NCBI RefSeq assembly: GCF_009687885.1
Contig: NZ_BLAF01000092.1
Coordinates: 1 to 36,575 of the forward strand
Direction: 5' to 3'
DNA: 36,575 nucleotides
Source: Acrocarpospora pleiomorpha
GTDB lineage: Bacteria; Actinomycetota; Actinomycetes; Streptosporangiales; Streptosporangiaceae
This document shows, one piece after another, positions 15,800 to 24,800 of the stretch. How positions within the stretch are numbered: the stretch's first letter is position 1; each line of letters opens with the position of its first letter. The position numbers were made by a program, and so were the translations under genes. Under the pieces are notes generated by a model that was not told the DNA's origin, did no database searches, and saw only the letters and a list, made by a program, of their open reading frames with translations.

Positions 15800-15837
15800 G
15801 TCTACCCTGAAAAGCGCGGCCAAGTAGATTTGACACT

Positions 15838-16179
15838 GTGATCGAGGTCTCGCGGAACAGATTCGAAGAGCTCGTGTCCGAAGCGCTGGACACGATCCCG
15901 CCAGAGCTCGCAAAGGTGATGGACAACGTCGTTGTGGTGGTTGTGGACGATCCGCCTGAACAGGGCCTTCTCGGCCTGTACACCGGCATTCCGCTGACCG
16001 AACGCGGCGACTGGTATTCGGGCGTGCTGCCCGACCGAATTGAGATCTACCGAAATCCAACGTTGGAGATCTGCGCAACCGAGGATGACGTGGTCGAAGA
16101 GGTGCAGATCACCGTCGTCCACGAGATCGCCCATCACTTCGGCATCGACGACGAGCGGCTGCATGAGCTCGGATGGTAG
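15838..16179 (+). CDS. Zincin-like metallopeptidase family protein
   Basis: Predicted 113-aa cytoplasmic protein of the small actinobacterial metallopeptidase (zincin_1-type) family. The zinc site is HEIAHHFGIDD, with conserved RLHELGW at the C terminus. The N terminus (VSRNRFEELVSEALDTIPPEL) and GLYTGIPLTER are typical of the family. The start is GTG 15838. It diverges from the metallophosphoesterase gene with only 38 bp between start codons, so promoters must overlap; a TTGACA at 15830 is too close to the start to serve this gene unless another start is used. Its peptidase activity and substrates are not established for most members. Confidence 0.88.
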   Translation: MIEVSRNRFEELVSEALDTIPPELAKVMDNVVVVVVDDPPEQGLLGLYTGIPLTERGDWYSGVLPDRIEIYRNPTLEICATEDDVVEEVQITVVHEIAHHFGIDDERLHELGW

Positions 16180-16273
16180 TCGCGGGGTTGCAATTCGCGA
16201 GCGCGGTAGGCACTGTAGGTGACATACTGAACACGGTCTGTCAGGTGCAGTCCTGCAAGCTCAGCGGAGAGAA

Positions 16274-17560
16274 ATGGCGGCCACCAAGCCCGACCGGCTA
16301 CCGGGTCGGCACCGCCGTCCGCCCGAACGCCAGGCAACCTACGGCGAAGTCCTCGCGATCGGCGAATTCCGGTCATTGTGGCTTGGGCAGGCCATGTCGC
16401 TCCTGGGCGACCAGCTGGCCCAGGTGGCATTGGCCGTGCTTGTGTACAACCGTACGCAGTCACCGCTGGCCACCGCGGCCGTCTATGCGCTGACCTATCT
16501 GCCGCCGATCATCGGTGGCCCGCTGCTGGCCGGTCTCGCCGACCGTTTCCCGCGCCGCCGCGTCATGCTGCTGTGCGACCTGCTCCGTGCCGGTCTTGTC
16601 GCGATCATGGCGATTCCCGGCACCCCGTTCGGGGTGCTCTGCGCGCTGGTGTTCCTGGTCGTGCTGCTCAGCGCGCCGTTCTCGGCCGCGCGGGCCGCGC
16701 TGCTGCCGGAGATCTTGGAAGGCGATCGTTATGTCATGGGTTCGGCCCTGCAGAACATGACGAACCAGGCGGTCCAGATGCTTGGCTTCGCCGCCGGCGG
16801 GGCGGTGATCGCCGGGCTGGGGCCGTACCGGGCGCTGGCGCTGGACTGCGCCACCTTCCTGGCCTCGGCGCTGATCCTGGTCGCGGGGGTACGGCGCCGC
16901 GCCGCGCCCGCCGTCACGGACGGGAACCTGCCGTCGATGTGGACGATGACCCGGGCCGGCGCCCGCCTGGTCTTCGGCGACCGACGATTGCGGACGTTGG
17001 TGCTGTTCGCCTGGTTGTGCGGCTTTTACGTGCTTCCGGAGGGGATCGCGGTGCCGTACGCGGCGGAACTGGATGACGGACGTTTACCGGTGCCCGTGAT
17101 CAGCGGGCTGCTGATGGCCGCGATGCCAACCGGAACCGTGCTTGGAGCGTTCCTTTTCAGCCGATTTGTCACACCGTCGGGACGGCTTCGGGCGATGGGG
17201 TGGATGTCGATGCTGACCTGCGCGCCGCTGATCCTGTGCGCGATGCGGCCGCCGCTGGAGATCGTGCTCCTGCTATGGATTCTGTCGGGGGTTGGTGGGG
17301 CGTACCAGCTTGCGGCGAATGCCGCGTTCGTCCAGTGCGTGCCCCCGGAACGGCGGGGGCAGGCGTTCGGTCTCGTCCAGTCCGGCCTGCTGGCCGCGCA
17401 GGGCGTCGGCATCCTGATCGGAGGCGCGCTCGCCCAGGAACTCGGCCCCGAGCCGGTGGTCGCGCTGGCCGGAGCAGCCGGTCTGTCCGTCGCGGCCGTG
17501 CTGGCCATGACCTGGACCGAGTCCCGTACAGAGATCATCGCCAAGGTCCGGGCAGTTTAG
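16274..17560 (+). CDS. MFS transporter (EntS/MFS_3-like)
   Basis: Predicted 428-aa inner-membrane transporter of the major facilitator superfamily. The conserved loop between helices 2 and 3 is visible as GLADRFPRRRVMLLCD. Hydrophobic segments recur through the length as expected for 12 helices (for example VLCALVFLVVLLSAPF and LVLFAWLCGFYVLP). The N-terminal ~25 residues are basic and cytoplasmic. ATG 16274 has GGAGAG just upstream. Relatives export siderophores or drugs, but the substrate cannot be read here. The stop overlaps that of the convergent PspC gene. No regulator gene adjoins it. Confidence 0.88.
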   Translation: MAATKPDRLPGRHRRPPERQATYGEVLAIGEFRSLWLGQAMSLLGDQLAQVALAVLVYNRTQSPLATAAVYALTYLPPIIGGPLLAGLADRFPRRRVMLLCDLLRAGLVAIMAIPGTPFGVLCALVFLVVLLSAPFSAARAALLPEILEGDRYVMGSALQNMTNQAVQMLGFAAGGAVIAGLGPYRALALDCATFLASALILVAGVRRRAAPAVTDGNLPSMWTMTRAGARLVFGDRRLRTLVLFAWLCGFYVLPEGIAVPYAAELDDGRLPVPVISGLLMAAMPTGTVLGAFLFSRFVTPSGRLRAMGWMSMLTCAPLILCAMRPPLEIVLLLWILSGVGGAYQLAANAAFVQCVPPERRGQAFGLVQSGLLAAQGVGILIGGALAQELGPEPVVALAGAAGLSVAAVLAMTWTESRTEIIAKVRAV

Positions 17561-17949
17561 AGCTTGTCGTCCGCCTTGGGGTGGTTGTAGGGGTGGTGGG
17601 CGTAGGGGTCGTGGGGCGCGGCCGGCTTGCTCTGCTGGTTCATGGCCTTTGACCAGGATTCCTGAACCTTGGAGCGAGTGTCCTGCCAGACCGGCCTGTC
17701 CTTGTTGTTCTCGATCAGGTCCTGCACGATCGAGGCGTCCTTGCCCTGGTCCGGGATGAGCAGCCACGCCACCGCGTAGATGCCGACACCCAGACCGCCG
17801 AAGAGCGACGCGATGGCGAGGCCGACCCGGAGGATGTTGGGGTCGATCCCGACGTAGTGGCCAACACCGGAGCAAACCCCGGCGATGACTTTGCCGTCCT
17901 TACGACGACGGAGCTGTTTGACCGAACCGTTGGTCGTTATCTCGTTCAT
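17557..17949 (-). CDS. PspC domain membrane protein
   Basis: Predicted 130-aa protein with an N-terminal PspC domain (about residues 12-70): QLRRRKDGKVIAGVCSGVGH, then NILRVGLAIASLFGGLGVGIY and AVAWLLIPDQ. The family includes membrane-stress proteins of the phage-shock type, acting at the inner face of the membrane. The C-terminal ~60 residues are polar and end in a His/Pro-rich stretch (HDPYAHHPYNHPKADD), probably disordered. ATG 17949 is preceded closely by AAAGGGC. It is tail to tail with the MFS gene and diverges from the acyl-CoA dehydrogenase gene. Confidence 0.9.
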   Translation of the reverse strand: MNEITTNGSVKQLRRRKDGKVIAGVCSGVGHYVGIDPNILRVGLAIASLFGGLGVGIYAVAWLLIPDQGKDASIVQDLIENNKDRPVWQDTRSKVQESWSKAMNQQSKPAAPHDPYAHHPYNHPKADDKL

Positions 17950-18035
17950 GCCCTTTACTCTGCCCTTCTTGTGGGCTTACGCACATCGGGATTGCCCCTG
18001 GTACAACCCCGATGATCCCCGGATACCCTAGGCCC

Positions 18036-19190
18036 ATGGACCTGCTGAACCTGGACGACCAGCTCACCCCCGAACAGCGAATGGTCCGGGACACGGCTCA
18101 GGGTTTCGTCAGGGAACACGTGCTACCCGGGGTTGGCGACTGGTTCGAGGAGGGGACATTTCCCGCTTCCTCACTAGCGCCGGTGCTGGGGTCGCTGGGG
18201 ATGCTCGGGATGCATTTGTCCGGGTACGGCTGCGCGGGGCTTGACGCGGTTTCGTATGGGGTGGCGTGCCGTGAACTCGAAGCCGGCGATTCCGGCTTGC
18301 GGTCGTTCGTATCGGTTCAGGGATCGCTGGCGATGTTTCCGATCTGGAGATATGGGTCGGAGGAGCAGAAAGCGGAGTGGTTGCCGCGGATGGCTTCCGG
18401 GGAAGCGATCGGGTGTTTCGGGTTGACCGAGCCCGATCATGGGTCGGATCCGTCGGGGATGCGCACCCACGCGAAACAGGATGTTTCGGGCGACTGGCTG
18501 CTCAACGGCTCGAAGATGTGGATCACTAATGGTTCGATCGCGGATGTCGCGATCGTGTGGGCTCAGACGGATTCAGGAGTCCGGGGGTTCGTGGTTCCGA
18601 CATCCACGCCTGGCTTCAGCGCCCCCGAGATCCACCGCAAGCTGTCCCTGAGGGCCTCAGTGACGTCGTCGCTCTACTTCGACGATGTACGCCTGCCCGC
18701 GTCCGCGGTTCTGCCTGGAGTCACCGGCCTGAAGGGCCCGCTGTCCTGCCTCTCGGAAGCCCGGTTCGGCATCCTGTGGGGGGTTGTGGGCGCTGGGCGA
18801 GCCTGCTTGGAAGCTGCCATCGACTACGCGAAGACCCGCGTCCAGTTCGGCAAGCCCATCGGGGGGTTCCAACTCACCCAGGAGAAGCTCGCCTGGATGG
18901 CCGTCAGCCTCGGCCAGGCCGGGCTCACCGCCCTGCATCTCGGGCGGTTGAAGGACGCGGGAGAACTCTCGCCGCGGCAGGTCAGCTTCGGCAAGCTCGC
19001 CAACGTACGAGCCGCGCTGGACATCGCTCGGCAGGCGCGATCGATTCTGGGGGCGAATGGGGTGACCTTGGAGTATCCGGTCATCAGACACATGAACAAC
19101 CTGGAGTCCGTGCTGACCTACGAAGGCACCCAGGAGATCCACACGTTGGTTCTCGGTGAGGCACTGACGGGTCTGCCTGCCTATCGGTGA
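18036..19190 (+). CDS. Glutaryl-CoA dehydrogenase-like acyl-CoA dehydrogenase
   Basis: Predicted 384-aa FAD enzyme. Family motifs that point to the glutaryl-CoA group are GLRSFVSVQGSL, IGCFGLTEPDHGSDPSGM, SKMWITNGSIADVAIVWAQT, KLSLRASVTSS, SEARFGILWGV and the catalytic glutamate in TYEGTQEIH near the C terminus. Glutaryl-CoA dehydrogenases oxidise and decarboxylate glutaryl-CoA in lysine and tryptophan breakdown. Fine specificity is not certain: the usual RAS-x-T-(S/G) region reads TSSLYF here. ATG 18036 is preferred; TACCCT at 18024-18029 is a possible -10, which would make the mRNA leaderless. An in-frame ATG at 18012 has no ribosome site. No electron-transfer flavoprotein genes are nearby. 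Confidence 0.85.
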   Translation: MDLLNLDDQLTPEQRMVRDTAQGFVREHVLPGVGDWFEEGTFPASSLAPVLGSLGMLGMHLSGYGCAGLDAVSYGVACRELEAGDSGLRSFVSVQGSLAMFPIWRYGSEEQKAEWLPRMASGEAIGCFGLTEPDHGSDPSGMRTHAKQDVSGDWLLNGSKMWITNGSIADVAIVWAQTDSGVRGFVVPTSTPGFSAPEIHRKLSLRASVTSSLYFDDVRLPASAVLPGVTGLKGPLSCLSEARFGILWGVVGAGRACLEAAIDYAKTRVQFGKPIGGFQLTQEKLAWMAVSLGQAGLTALHLGRLKDAGELSPRQVSFGKLANVRAALDIARQARSILGANGVTLEYPVIRHMNNLESVLTYEGTQEIHTLVLGEALTGLPAYR

Positions 19191-19265
19191 GGGTTGCCGG
19201 TAGTCTGATCACAGGGAAAGCGCGTCGCGGTGCGGGTGCGACTCGCTGTACCCTGCAACAGACAA

Positions 19266-19340
19266 GGGGTGCTAGCTCAACGGCAGAGCTCCGGACTTTT
19301 AATCCGTAGGTTCAGGGTTCGAATCCCTGGCGCCCCACCA
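19266..19340 (+). tRNA. tRNA-Lys (TTT), integration site
   Basis: Complete cloverleaf: acceptor GGGGTGC/GCGCCCC with one G-T pair, D-arm TAGCTCAACGGCAGAGC, anticodon loop CTTTTAA, T-arm CAGGGTTCGAATCCCTG, discriminator A and an encoded CCA. TACCCT at 19249 is a possible -10 element. Its 3' half (from 19296) is duplicated exactly at 26593, which marks it as an attachment site for an integrated element. Confidence 0.95.
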
Positions 19341-19341
19341 C
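19296..19341 (+). repeat. att repeat, copy within tRNA-Lys
   Basis: These 46 bases, from the start of the anticodon loop to one base past CCA, are identical to 26593-26638. Identity stops abruptly on both sides. This is the arrangement left by tyrosine-integrase insertion into the 3' half of a tRNA gene, where the element brings a replacement 3' end. Confidence 0.9.
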
Positions 19342-19420
19342 CTTTGACCCCATTTGCCCGGCGATTCCTCCCGATTTGGCGTGTGCCGCTCGAATATTGA
19401 GTTACGTGTCTGAGCTGCTG

Positions 19421-20548
19421 TTATGCCGCGTGATGGTATTCGCTGATCATGCCTGTGACGACTGCTTCTCGCTGGATGGATCGCAGGTCGGTGAGTTCGG
19501 CTGGGCCCCGAGTGTGCTGGGCTTCGGTGTCAGGGGGTCGTTGTTGTCTGGCTTGGTGCGGCCGATGGCCGTTGTAGTGGATCAGGTACTCGCGGAGCAC
19601 CCGAGTCAGGTGCCGCTCGCCGAGAATGAGGATCCGGTCCAGGAGCTCACGGCGGAGCGTTCCGATCACGCGTTCGCAGACGGCGTTCATCCTCGGCGTT
19701 CGCGGCATCGTCCTAATGATCCGCATACCTTCAGCCCTGAACACCTCCGCGAACGCGGCGGTGAAGAGCGGATCGCGATCATGGATGATCAGCCGCAGCG
19801 TGCCAATGCGATCACACAGGTCCATGGTGAGATTGCGAGCCTGCTGCACAGCCCATGCACCGGTCGGGTGCGCGGTTACGCCGGCCAGGTGCAGTCTCCG
19901 GGTCCCGTGCTCGATGAACACCAGCACATACAGCCGCTTGAGCAATACCGTCTCCACCACAAGGAAGTCACACGCGATGATCGCTTGAGCCTGAGCGGCC
20001 AGGAACTGCCGCCAAGTCGGCCCGGCGCGGCGGGGCGCCGGCTTGATACCCGCGACATGCAGGATCTCCCACACCGTAGACGCTGCGATCACGTAACCCA
20101 AGCGGGCCAGCTCGCCTTGGATTCTCCTATGCCCCCACGCCGGATTCTCCCGCGCCATCCGCACAATCAATGTCTTGACCTGCCGACGAGTGCCGGGCCG
20201 CCCCGGACGCCGTCGGTCGGTGTAGGTCCACTTACGCGCGACGAGCTTACGGTGCCAGCGCAGGATCGTCGCCGGGGTGACCCGAAAGACCCCAGCCCAC
20301 TGCTGGCGGTGGACCAGCCGGGACAACGCAGCGAGCCAAAGCCGATCGGCGTGATCCAACCGCGGTCGGCCTCCAATCTGGCGTCGCAGCACCTGGTTCT
20401 CGTGACGGAGCACGAGCAGTTCGACGTCCTTGGACAGATCAGAGCGAACCAGCACCGCAAGGAGGCCGAGCAGGCTCCGGACCAATCGGTAGAGCAACGA
20501 CAACAGCACCTCGAGATGGTCGCAGCCACGGCGCGGATCCCGCAGCAA
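19421..20548 (-). CDS. IS transposase, integrase-core (DDE) family
   Basis: Predicted transposase of the actinobacterial integrase-core type (IS3/IS481-like), up to 375 aa. The N-terminal helix-turn-helix region contains ELLVLRHENQVLRRQIGG and VTPATILRWHRKLVARKW; the HTH_21-like part is ENPAWGHRRIQGELARLG. The DDE residues appear intact: IACDFLVVE, LIIHDRDPLF and NAVCERVIGTLRREL. The C terminus ends with the typical ISEYHHAA. The frame's first codon is a TTG; GTG 20509 (VLLSLLYRLVRSLLGLL) is the more likely start. It lies 80 bp inside the att boundary and adjoins a fragment of a different IS, so it probably inserted into that older element. I could not fix its terminal repeats. Confidence 0.85.
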   Translation of the reverse strand: MLRDPRRGCDHLEVLLSLLYRLVRSLLGLLAVLVRSDLSKDVELLVLRHENQVLRRQIGGRPRLDHADRLWLAALSRLVHRQQWAGVFRVTPATILRWHRKLVARKWTYTDRRRPGRPGTRRQVKTLIVRMARENPAWGHRRIQGELARLGYVIAASTVWEILHVAGIKPAPRRAGPTWRQFLAAQAQAIIACDFLVVETVLLKRLYVLVFIEHGTRRLHLAGVTAHPTGAWAVQQARNLTMDLCDRIGTLRLIIHDRDPLFTAAFAEVFRAEGMRIIRTMPRTPRMNAVCERVIGTLRRELLDRILILGERHLTRVLREYLIHYNGHRPHQARQQRPPDTEAQHTRGPAELTDLRSIQREAVVTGMISEYHHAA

Positions 20549-20574
20549 AATTCCAGCTCACAGCGCGAAGCCAA

Positions 20575-20769
20575 GTTTCCGAGCGGTACACCCTGCGCGA
20601 GTACGAAGAGTTTTACAATCGGCACCGAGCCCATCAAGCACTGGCCCAGGCCGCCCCGCTGCGTCCCGTCCCGGATCCGATCACTGATCCAGAGCGAATC
20701 GCGAGCTTGACCATCCGCCGCCGAGACCGGCTCGGCGGAGTCCTTCACGAGTACTCACATGCCGCCTGA
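20575..20769 (+). pseudogene. C-terminal remnant of an IS481-like transposase
   Basis: Plus-strand reading gives about 64 residues of a transposase C terminus: RYTLREYEEFYNRHRAHQA, then DPERIASLTIRRRDRLGGV and LHEYSHAA followed by a stop. Everything upstream, including the DDE core, is gone; the neighbouring intact IS occupies that space. The sequence after the stop (20767-20807) is an IS end that recurs at 29299 and, more diverged and inverted, at 26023-26063. Confidence 0.75.
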
Positions 20770-20807
20770 CCTGCACGGATGGAATTATCGGCAGGCGCAG
20801 AGTTCGA
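20767..20807 (+). repeat. IS-end repeat, copy 1
   Basis: The sequence beginning TGACCTGCACGGATG and containing TTATCGGCAGG is 41 bp long and matches 29299-29339 at about 36 positions. It starts at the transposase stop codon, so it is the 3' end of the IS481-like element. Positions 20808-21083 beyond it, up to the end of the DUF6461-like gene, hold nothing I recognise. Confidence 0.65.
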
Positions 20808-21083
20808 TCAGCCAATAGCCCCGCGCTACCTGGTTGTCCTCCAAGAACAGCACGTGAGATCCACAATCACGTGCGCACTATTCGTTTCATCAACCCAAAG
20901 AATGGGCCAACAGCGGAACTTGGCGGTGTTCAGGTGAGGATTCTTCGCACATCGTTGACGGAAGCGGCGGGCATACGGGTCGAATGCGCCGACGCGCCGA
21001 TATGGGTGCTGGAGACGGTTCCCGCATACTCCGCACCCGACCCAATGTAGCCTCCAGGCCCACGCAGCGACTCGACCTCGCGG

Positions 21084-21707
21084 CTAGTGTCTGGGCACGC
21101 GAATCCGATGGTGCGGCTCGGTAGCGAACCAGGATTTGGAGAACCGGTGACCGGTGATGCGCTCGATCAGCTGGAAAGCGGATTCTCTCCAGGGCACCAC
21201 CCAACTATTGCGGGGAAGCGCCGGATCTCTCCAGGCGAAGTTCAGGTCGGCGAGTAACGAATCGGCCTGGTCGGCCATGAACCCGGCTCTTAGTTCGGGC
21301 TGGTTTAGCTTGAACTCAAGTGCGGCCTGGCCGTCCTTCCAGTATTTCACGCGACCCGCGCCGGTGATGTTCCACTTGATATTGACCGCTTGCCCGTATT
21401 TCCGAGAGAGCTGGTAGAAGCGCATACCCTCTAACGCATTCATGGAGGCCGGCTCATAGATCGCGACCCAATCACCGAAATGATTGAGTAAAAGCGTTGC
21501 CTCGGGATCTTCCCATGGAGTGCCACCATGCTTGGTGTACGCATCCGTGGCCTCCGCGAGTGCGGCTACGATGGTGCACGGGCTGGACGTGGATATGTCC
21601 CCGCCAAGAGATTCTGCCACGGGGGCCAACTCTTTGCTGTGGACGAAGGTAAGATTCATTTGATCGCATCCCCCGAAATAGTCGAGGATGTCGCGGATCC
21701 GATCCAC
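21084..21707 (-). CDS. DUF6461-like protein, candidate immunity protein
   Basis: Predicted 207-aa soluble protein without a signal peptide. The closing block WRESAFQLIERITGHRFSKSW matches the usual C terminus of DUF6461-type actinobacterial proteins (ERITG followed by a short basic-aromatic stretch); DWVAIYEPASMNALEG and AVNIKWNITGAGRVKYWKDG would be the central beta-rich part. Assignment is from memory of the motif. GTG 21707 has a perfect AGGAGG 7 nt upstream. It directly follows the large secreted nuclease-like gene on the same strand, 106 bp away across a strong hairpin. A cytoplasmic protein of this size in this place is what an immunity gene would look like; that role is an inference. 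Confidence 0.65.
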   Translation of the reverse strand: MDRIRDILDYFGGCDQMNLTFVHSKELAPVAESLGGDISTSSPCTIVAALAEATDAYTKHGGTPWEDPEATLLLNHFGDWVAIYEPASMNALEGMRFYQLSRKYGQAVNIKWNITGAGRVKYWKDGQAALEFKLNQPELRAGFMADQADSLLADLNFAWRDPALPRNSWVVPWRESAFQLIERITGHRFSKSWFATEPHHRIRVPRH

Positions 21708-21729
21708 TGCCGCACCTCCTGTACACGTA

Positions 21730-21769
21730 TATCGGCAGGCTGGGGCTACAACGGCCCAGCCTGCCGATA
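21730..21769. promoter_or_regulatory. 15-bp perfect hairpin between toxin and immunity genes
   Basis: TATCGGCAGGCTGGG (21730-21744) and its exact complement (21755-21769) flank a 10-nt loop. On the minus strand no T-run follows, and the AGGAGG of the downstream gene begins about 10 nt later. The outer 11 bases TATCGGCAGGC match the IS-end repeat (20767), so the hairpin may be a small mobile-element-derived palindrome. It could attenuate read-through from the toxin gene. Confidence 0.65.
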
Positions 21770-21813
21770 ACCTAACCTATCCGGCTAGTGGAAGCAATCC
21801 CGAGAAGGAGTTC

Positions 21814-24800
21814 TCAGTATTCTCCGTTTAAGGTGACCAGCACCCAGAACGGGTCACCGTCACCTACTCGATATCGCTGAAAGAACGAACCGAGAGAGCT
21901 GCCGGCCGACTCATTGTCTGTACTTATGACTCGTTTGAGGGAGAAGTTGAAGGTGAGCTTGCCGTCGGACGTTCGCTGCCCTGCTCCCTCTTCGACCGTG
22001 TGGAATGGATACTCATCGCATTCGGATGGGAATGTGGTCGTCGGCCGAGGAGGCACCCAGTGATATCCACTGCAGTAGGCGTCCTTCATACGTTCGTTCG
22101 CATCGAGGATGTCCCCGTCCGTACTGCGATGGAGCGGCAAGCCCCGCGGATCGCCAGATGCCCGCGTCCAATCCCCGGGGATAACTTTAGGTCCGAGGGG
22201 TTTCTGCGGTGTGGTGGTCGATGGTGTGGTGAATGCCTCGTAGATGTGCTGGGCGACTTCGCGATGCCGCGACGTGTTACCGCGTTCGTAGACGAGCACC
22301 CGATTGCGCCCCGCAAACATGCAGCCACCGTAATACGTGGCGAAAAGACCGTCGCTATCACATTCTAGGACCGGTTCCTTCTGGTAGGTCGGTAGCGTGT
22401 CGTCGTCCCCTAGGCCGATTAACTCGATGAATGGCAAGATCTTGCAGGTGACGATCTCAGGATCATAGCCCTGGGCCACCTTGTAAGAATGGATTAGGAA
22501 ATCAGCTGAGTTGTTGGTCTCCCATTGGCCGATGTATCGGGTGACTTCACCGCTGTCCTGCGCCATACAGGCCGAAGCCCTTGGCGATCCGGCGTTCTTG
22601 GTGAAGACTCTGATTCTTGCCGGATCAGTGACACCGCTTCGGAGTATGTCAGTGAACTCGAATCGCACGTCGATGTCACGACTCTTTCTCGCCGGATTGT
22701 CCGAAGCTGTATCATCGTAGTTCGCTTTCCCGTGGCGTGAGGTGATGGAGGTGGCCACGCGGAACTGTATCCACCCCACTGTGACCCGGCCTGACGGTCC
22801 CTGAGCATAGGTGCTGACGCCGTGCCACTTGGCGTAACACCAGCTGTATTCCTCGCGTATCTCGACCGATTTCGTCAGTGGCACTGGCCCATTTTTATGC
22901 CAGTTCGCGCAGTAGCCTGGCGTCAACCGGGGCAGGTATTCATCCTGCAGATTCACTGCACTGGTCGTCAGACTTTGCTGCGCAGCCGCTAGCCCTGCTG
23001 GCGGGGTCTCCTGATAAGTGACCTGTAGAACAGGCGGGGGGAAATCGGGTTCGACATTCTCGGATGAGGCGAAGCCTCGATCGAATTCCGGGGCGAACGC
23101 GCCTTCGTCGACGGATCTCAGCATGATGCCGTGGTTGGCCGCGCCCGCTGCCCAGGATTGCGCGATCGCGGTGACCCCCCACGTCCACTGAACATCTTCT
23201 GGTGGGCTGCCGGAGCACCCTCCCGGGTCCTTCGCTGTAGCCTCGCCTGTTGTTGTGGTGGACGGCTGTCCCGACCAGGTGATCGAGTTCGCGCTCCATG
23301 AACTGGTGACCTGCTGAGCCTTGATTCCTGACGAGCTCACGCCGCAGCCTGAGCCCTCCACATGCTGGAGGAGAAGCTTGGCATCTGTGATCGACTTTCC
23401 GGCGAGGGCTGTGGTGTTGAATTTCAGATAAGTGCGCTCGTTGATCGATACGCCTGGCTCGGGTTTGTATTTCCCAGCCCAGAGAATCTCACTGGTTGAA
23501 TACACACAGCCTTGGCTGCAGAGCCAGAGGTCCGTCTGAACCGGAATCGTGATGGTGGTCAGACTGGGCGAAGGAGACGGAGATGGCGAAGGAGACGGAG
23601 ATGGCGAAGGAGACGGAGAAGGTGGTGGGATGGGGGAAACGCCTTGGAGGGTGAGTTCGTCTAGGTAGATGGAATCCGGGCCTTGCCCTTCGGGTGAGGT
23701 GAACACGATCCTGGCCGTGGCCGCGTTGTCCGGGGCATCGACCACCTCTTCCATGAGAGTCCACTCGCTGGCTACCAGTTCGTAGCTCTGCACGCTAGAT
23801 CCCAGCTGTGTTCCGCCGGCATCAAACCACTCGATTCCGTACTGCGCGGTTCCCTGCGCCGTCTGGAACGCCCATCCGTTCACCAGGTACGGATCGCCAG
23901 GGATGATCGGGATGGACTCGGACCTGACCAGAGTCGGCTGGCTGACATCGTCGGGAGTGACTTTCCCGGATGCGACACCTTCTTCTTCGTGGAACCTGTC
24001 CGTGGATCGTTCGATGACCCCGTTCCCGGCCGTCCAGGGCTCGACCACGGTCTCGAAGCCAGGGTTCGCGTTCAGAATCTGAAAGCTCGGTGTGGGAGTC
24101 GGTGAGGGGTCTCCTTCTTCCGGCCGCACCTCGATTTCGTCAAGTCGCACGATAGCTGGCTCACGACGTTCTTCTGCCTGGGTCCGCAGTTCTTCTACGG
24201 TGACCGGCGTCGCGGGAGGGGCGGAGGGATAGGTCGTCTCCTGCATCGCCAGCGCCTCCTCGTAGGTGGGCGGCGAGGTCAGTTGGTCTCCTGCCCATGA
24301 ATAGTGCACCGTCTCCTTCTCGGCGGGCACGTATTCGACGAACAGGACCGGCTCGTGGCCGGGCTCCCGGTCGTGTGTGCCGGTCTCCTGGGAGCGGTAC
24401 TGCCGCCAGTTGAGCACGGCGCTCTCCGAGGGGGCCATCATCACCAGGCCGTGGTTGGGGGTACCGCTCACCCACTCCCGCACGATGTCCTCGATCGAGT
24501 AGACCAGCTCACCCGGCCCGGGACAGCCCGCCGTGTCGCTGTAGCCGTACGTCAGACCGACCTGGCCGTTCGTTGTGTAGCTGGGCTGGCCGGTGTCCCA
24601 GGTCATCGTGTTGATGGTCATCGGTGAGGTCACTCTGCGGGTGACGATGCCGCTGGCGATGTGCCCGCAGTTGGTGCCGGCCGTGCCGGCGCCGCCGGAC
24701 TTGTAGTTCCAGAGCATGTAGTCGGCGTTGTTGATGGTGGCGTAGTCGAGATCGGTGCCGGCGGTGATGAACTTGGCGTAGACGCGGACGATGTCCGCGC

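Noticed and set aside
19376..20710. 444-codon plus-strand frame across the IS
   Set aside because: It is antisense to the intact transposase, whose DDE motifs are clear on the minus strand.
23567..23620. CRISPR-like or minisatellite array
   Set aside because: The three 18-bp units are contiguous without spacers and encode the Pro-Ser linker of the secreted protein.
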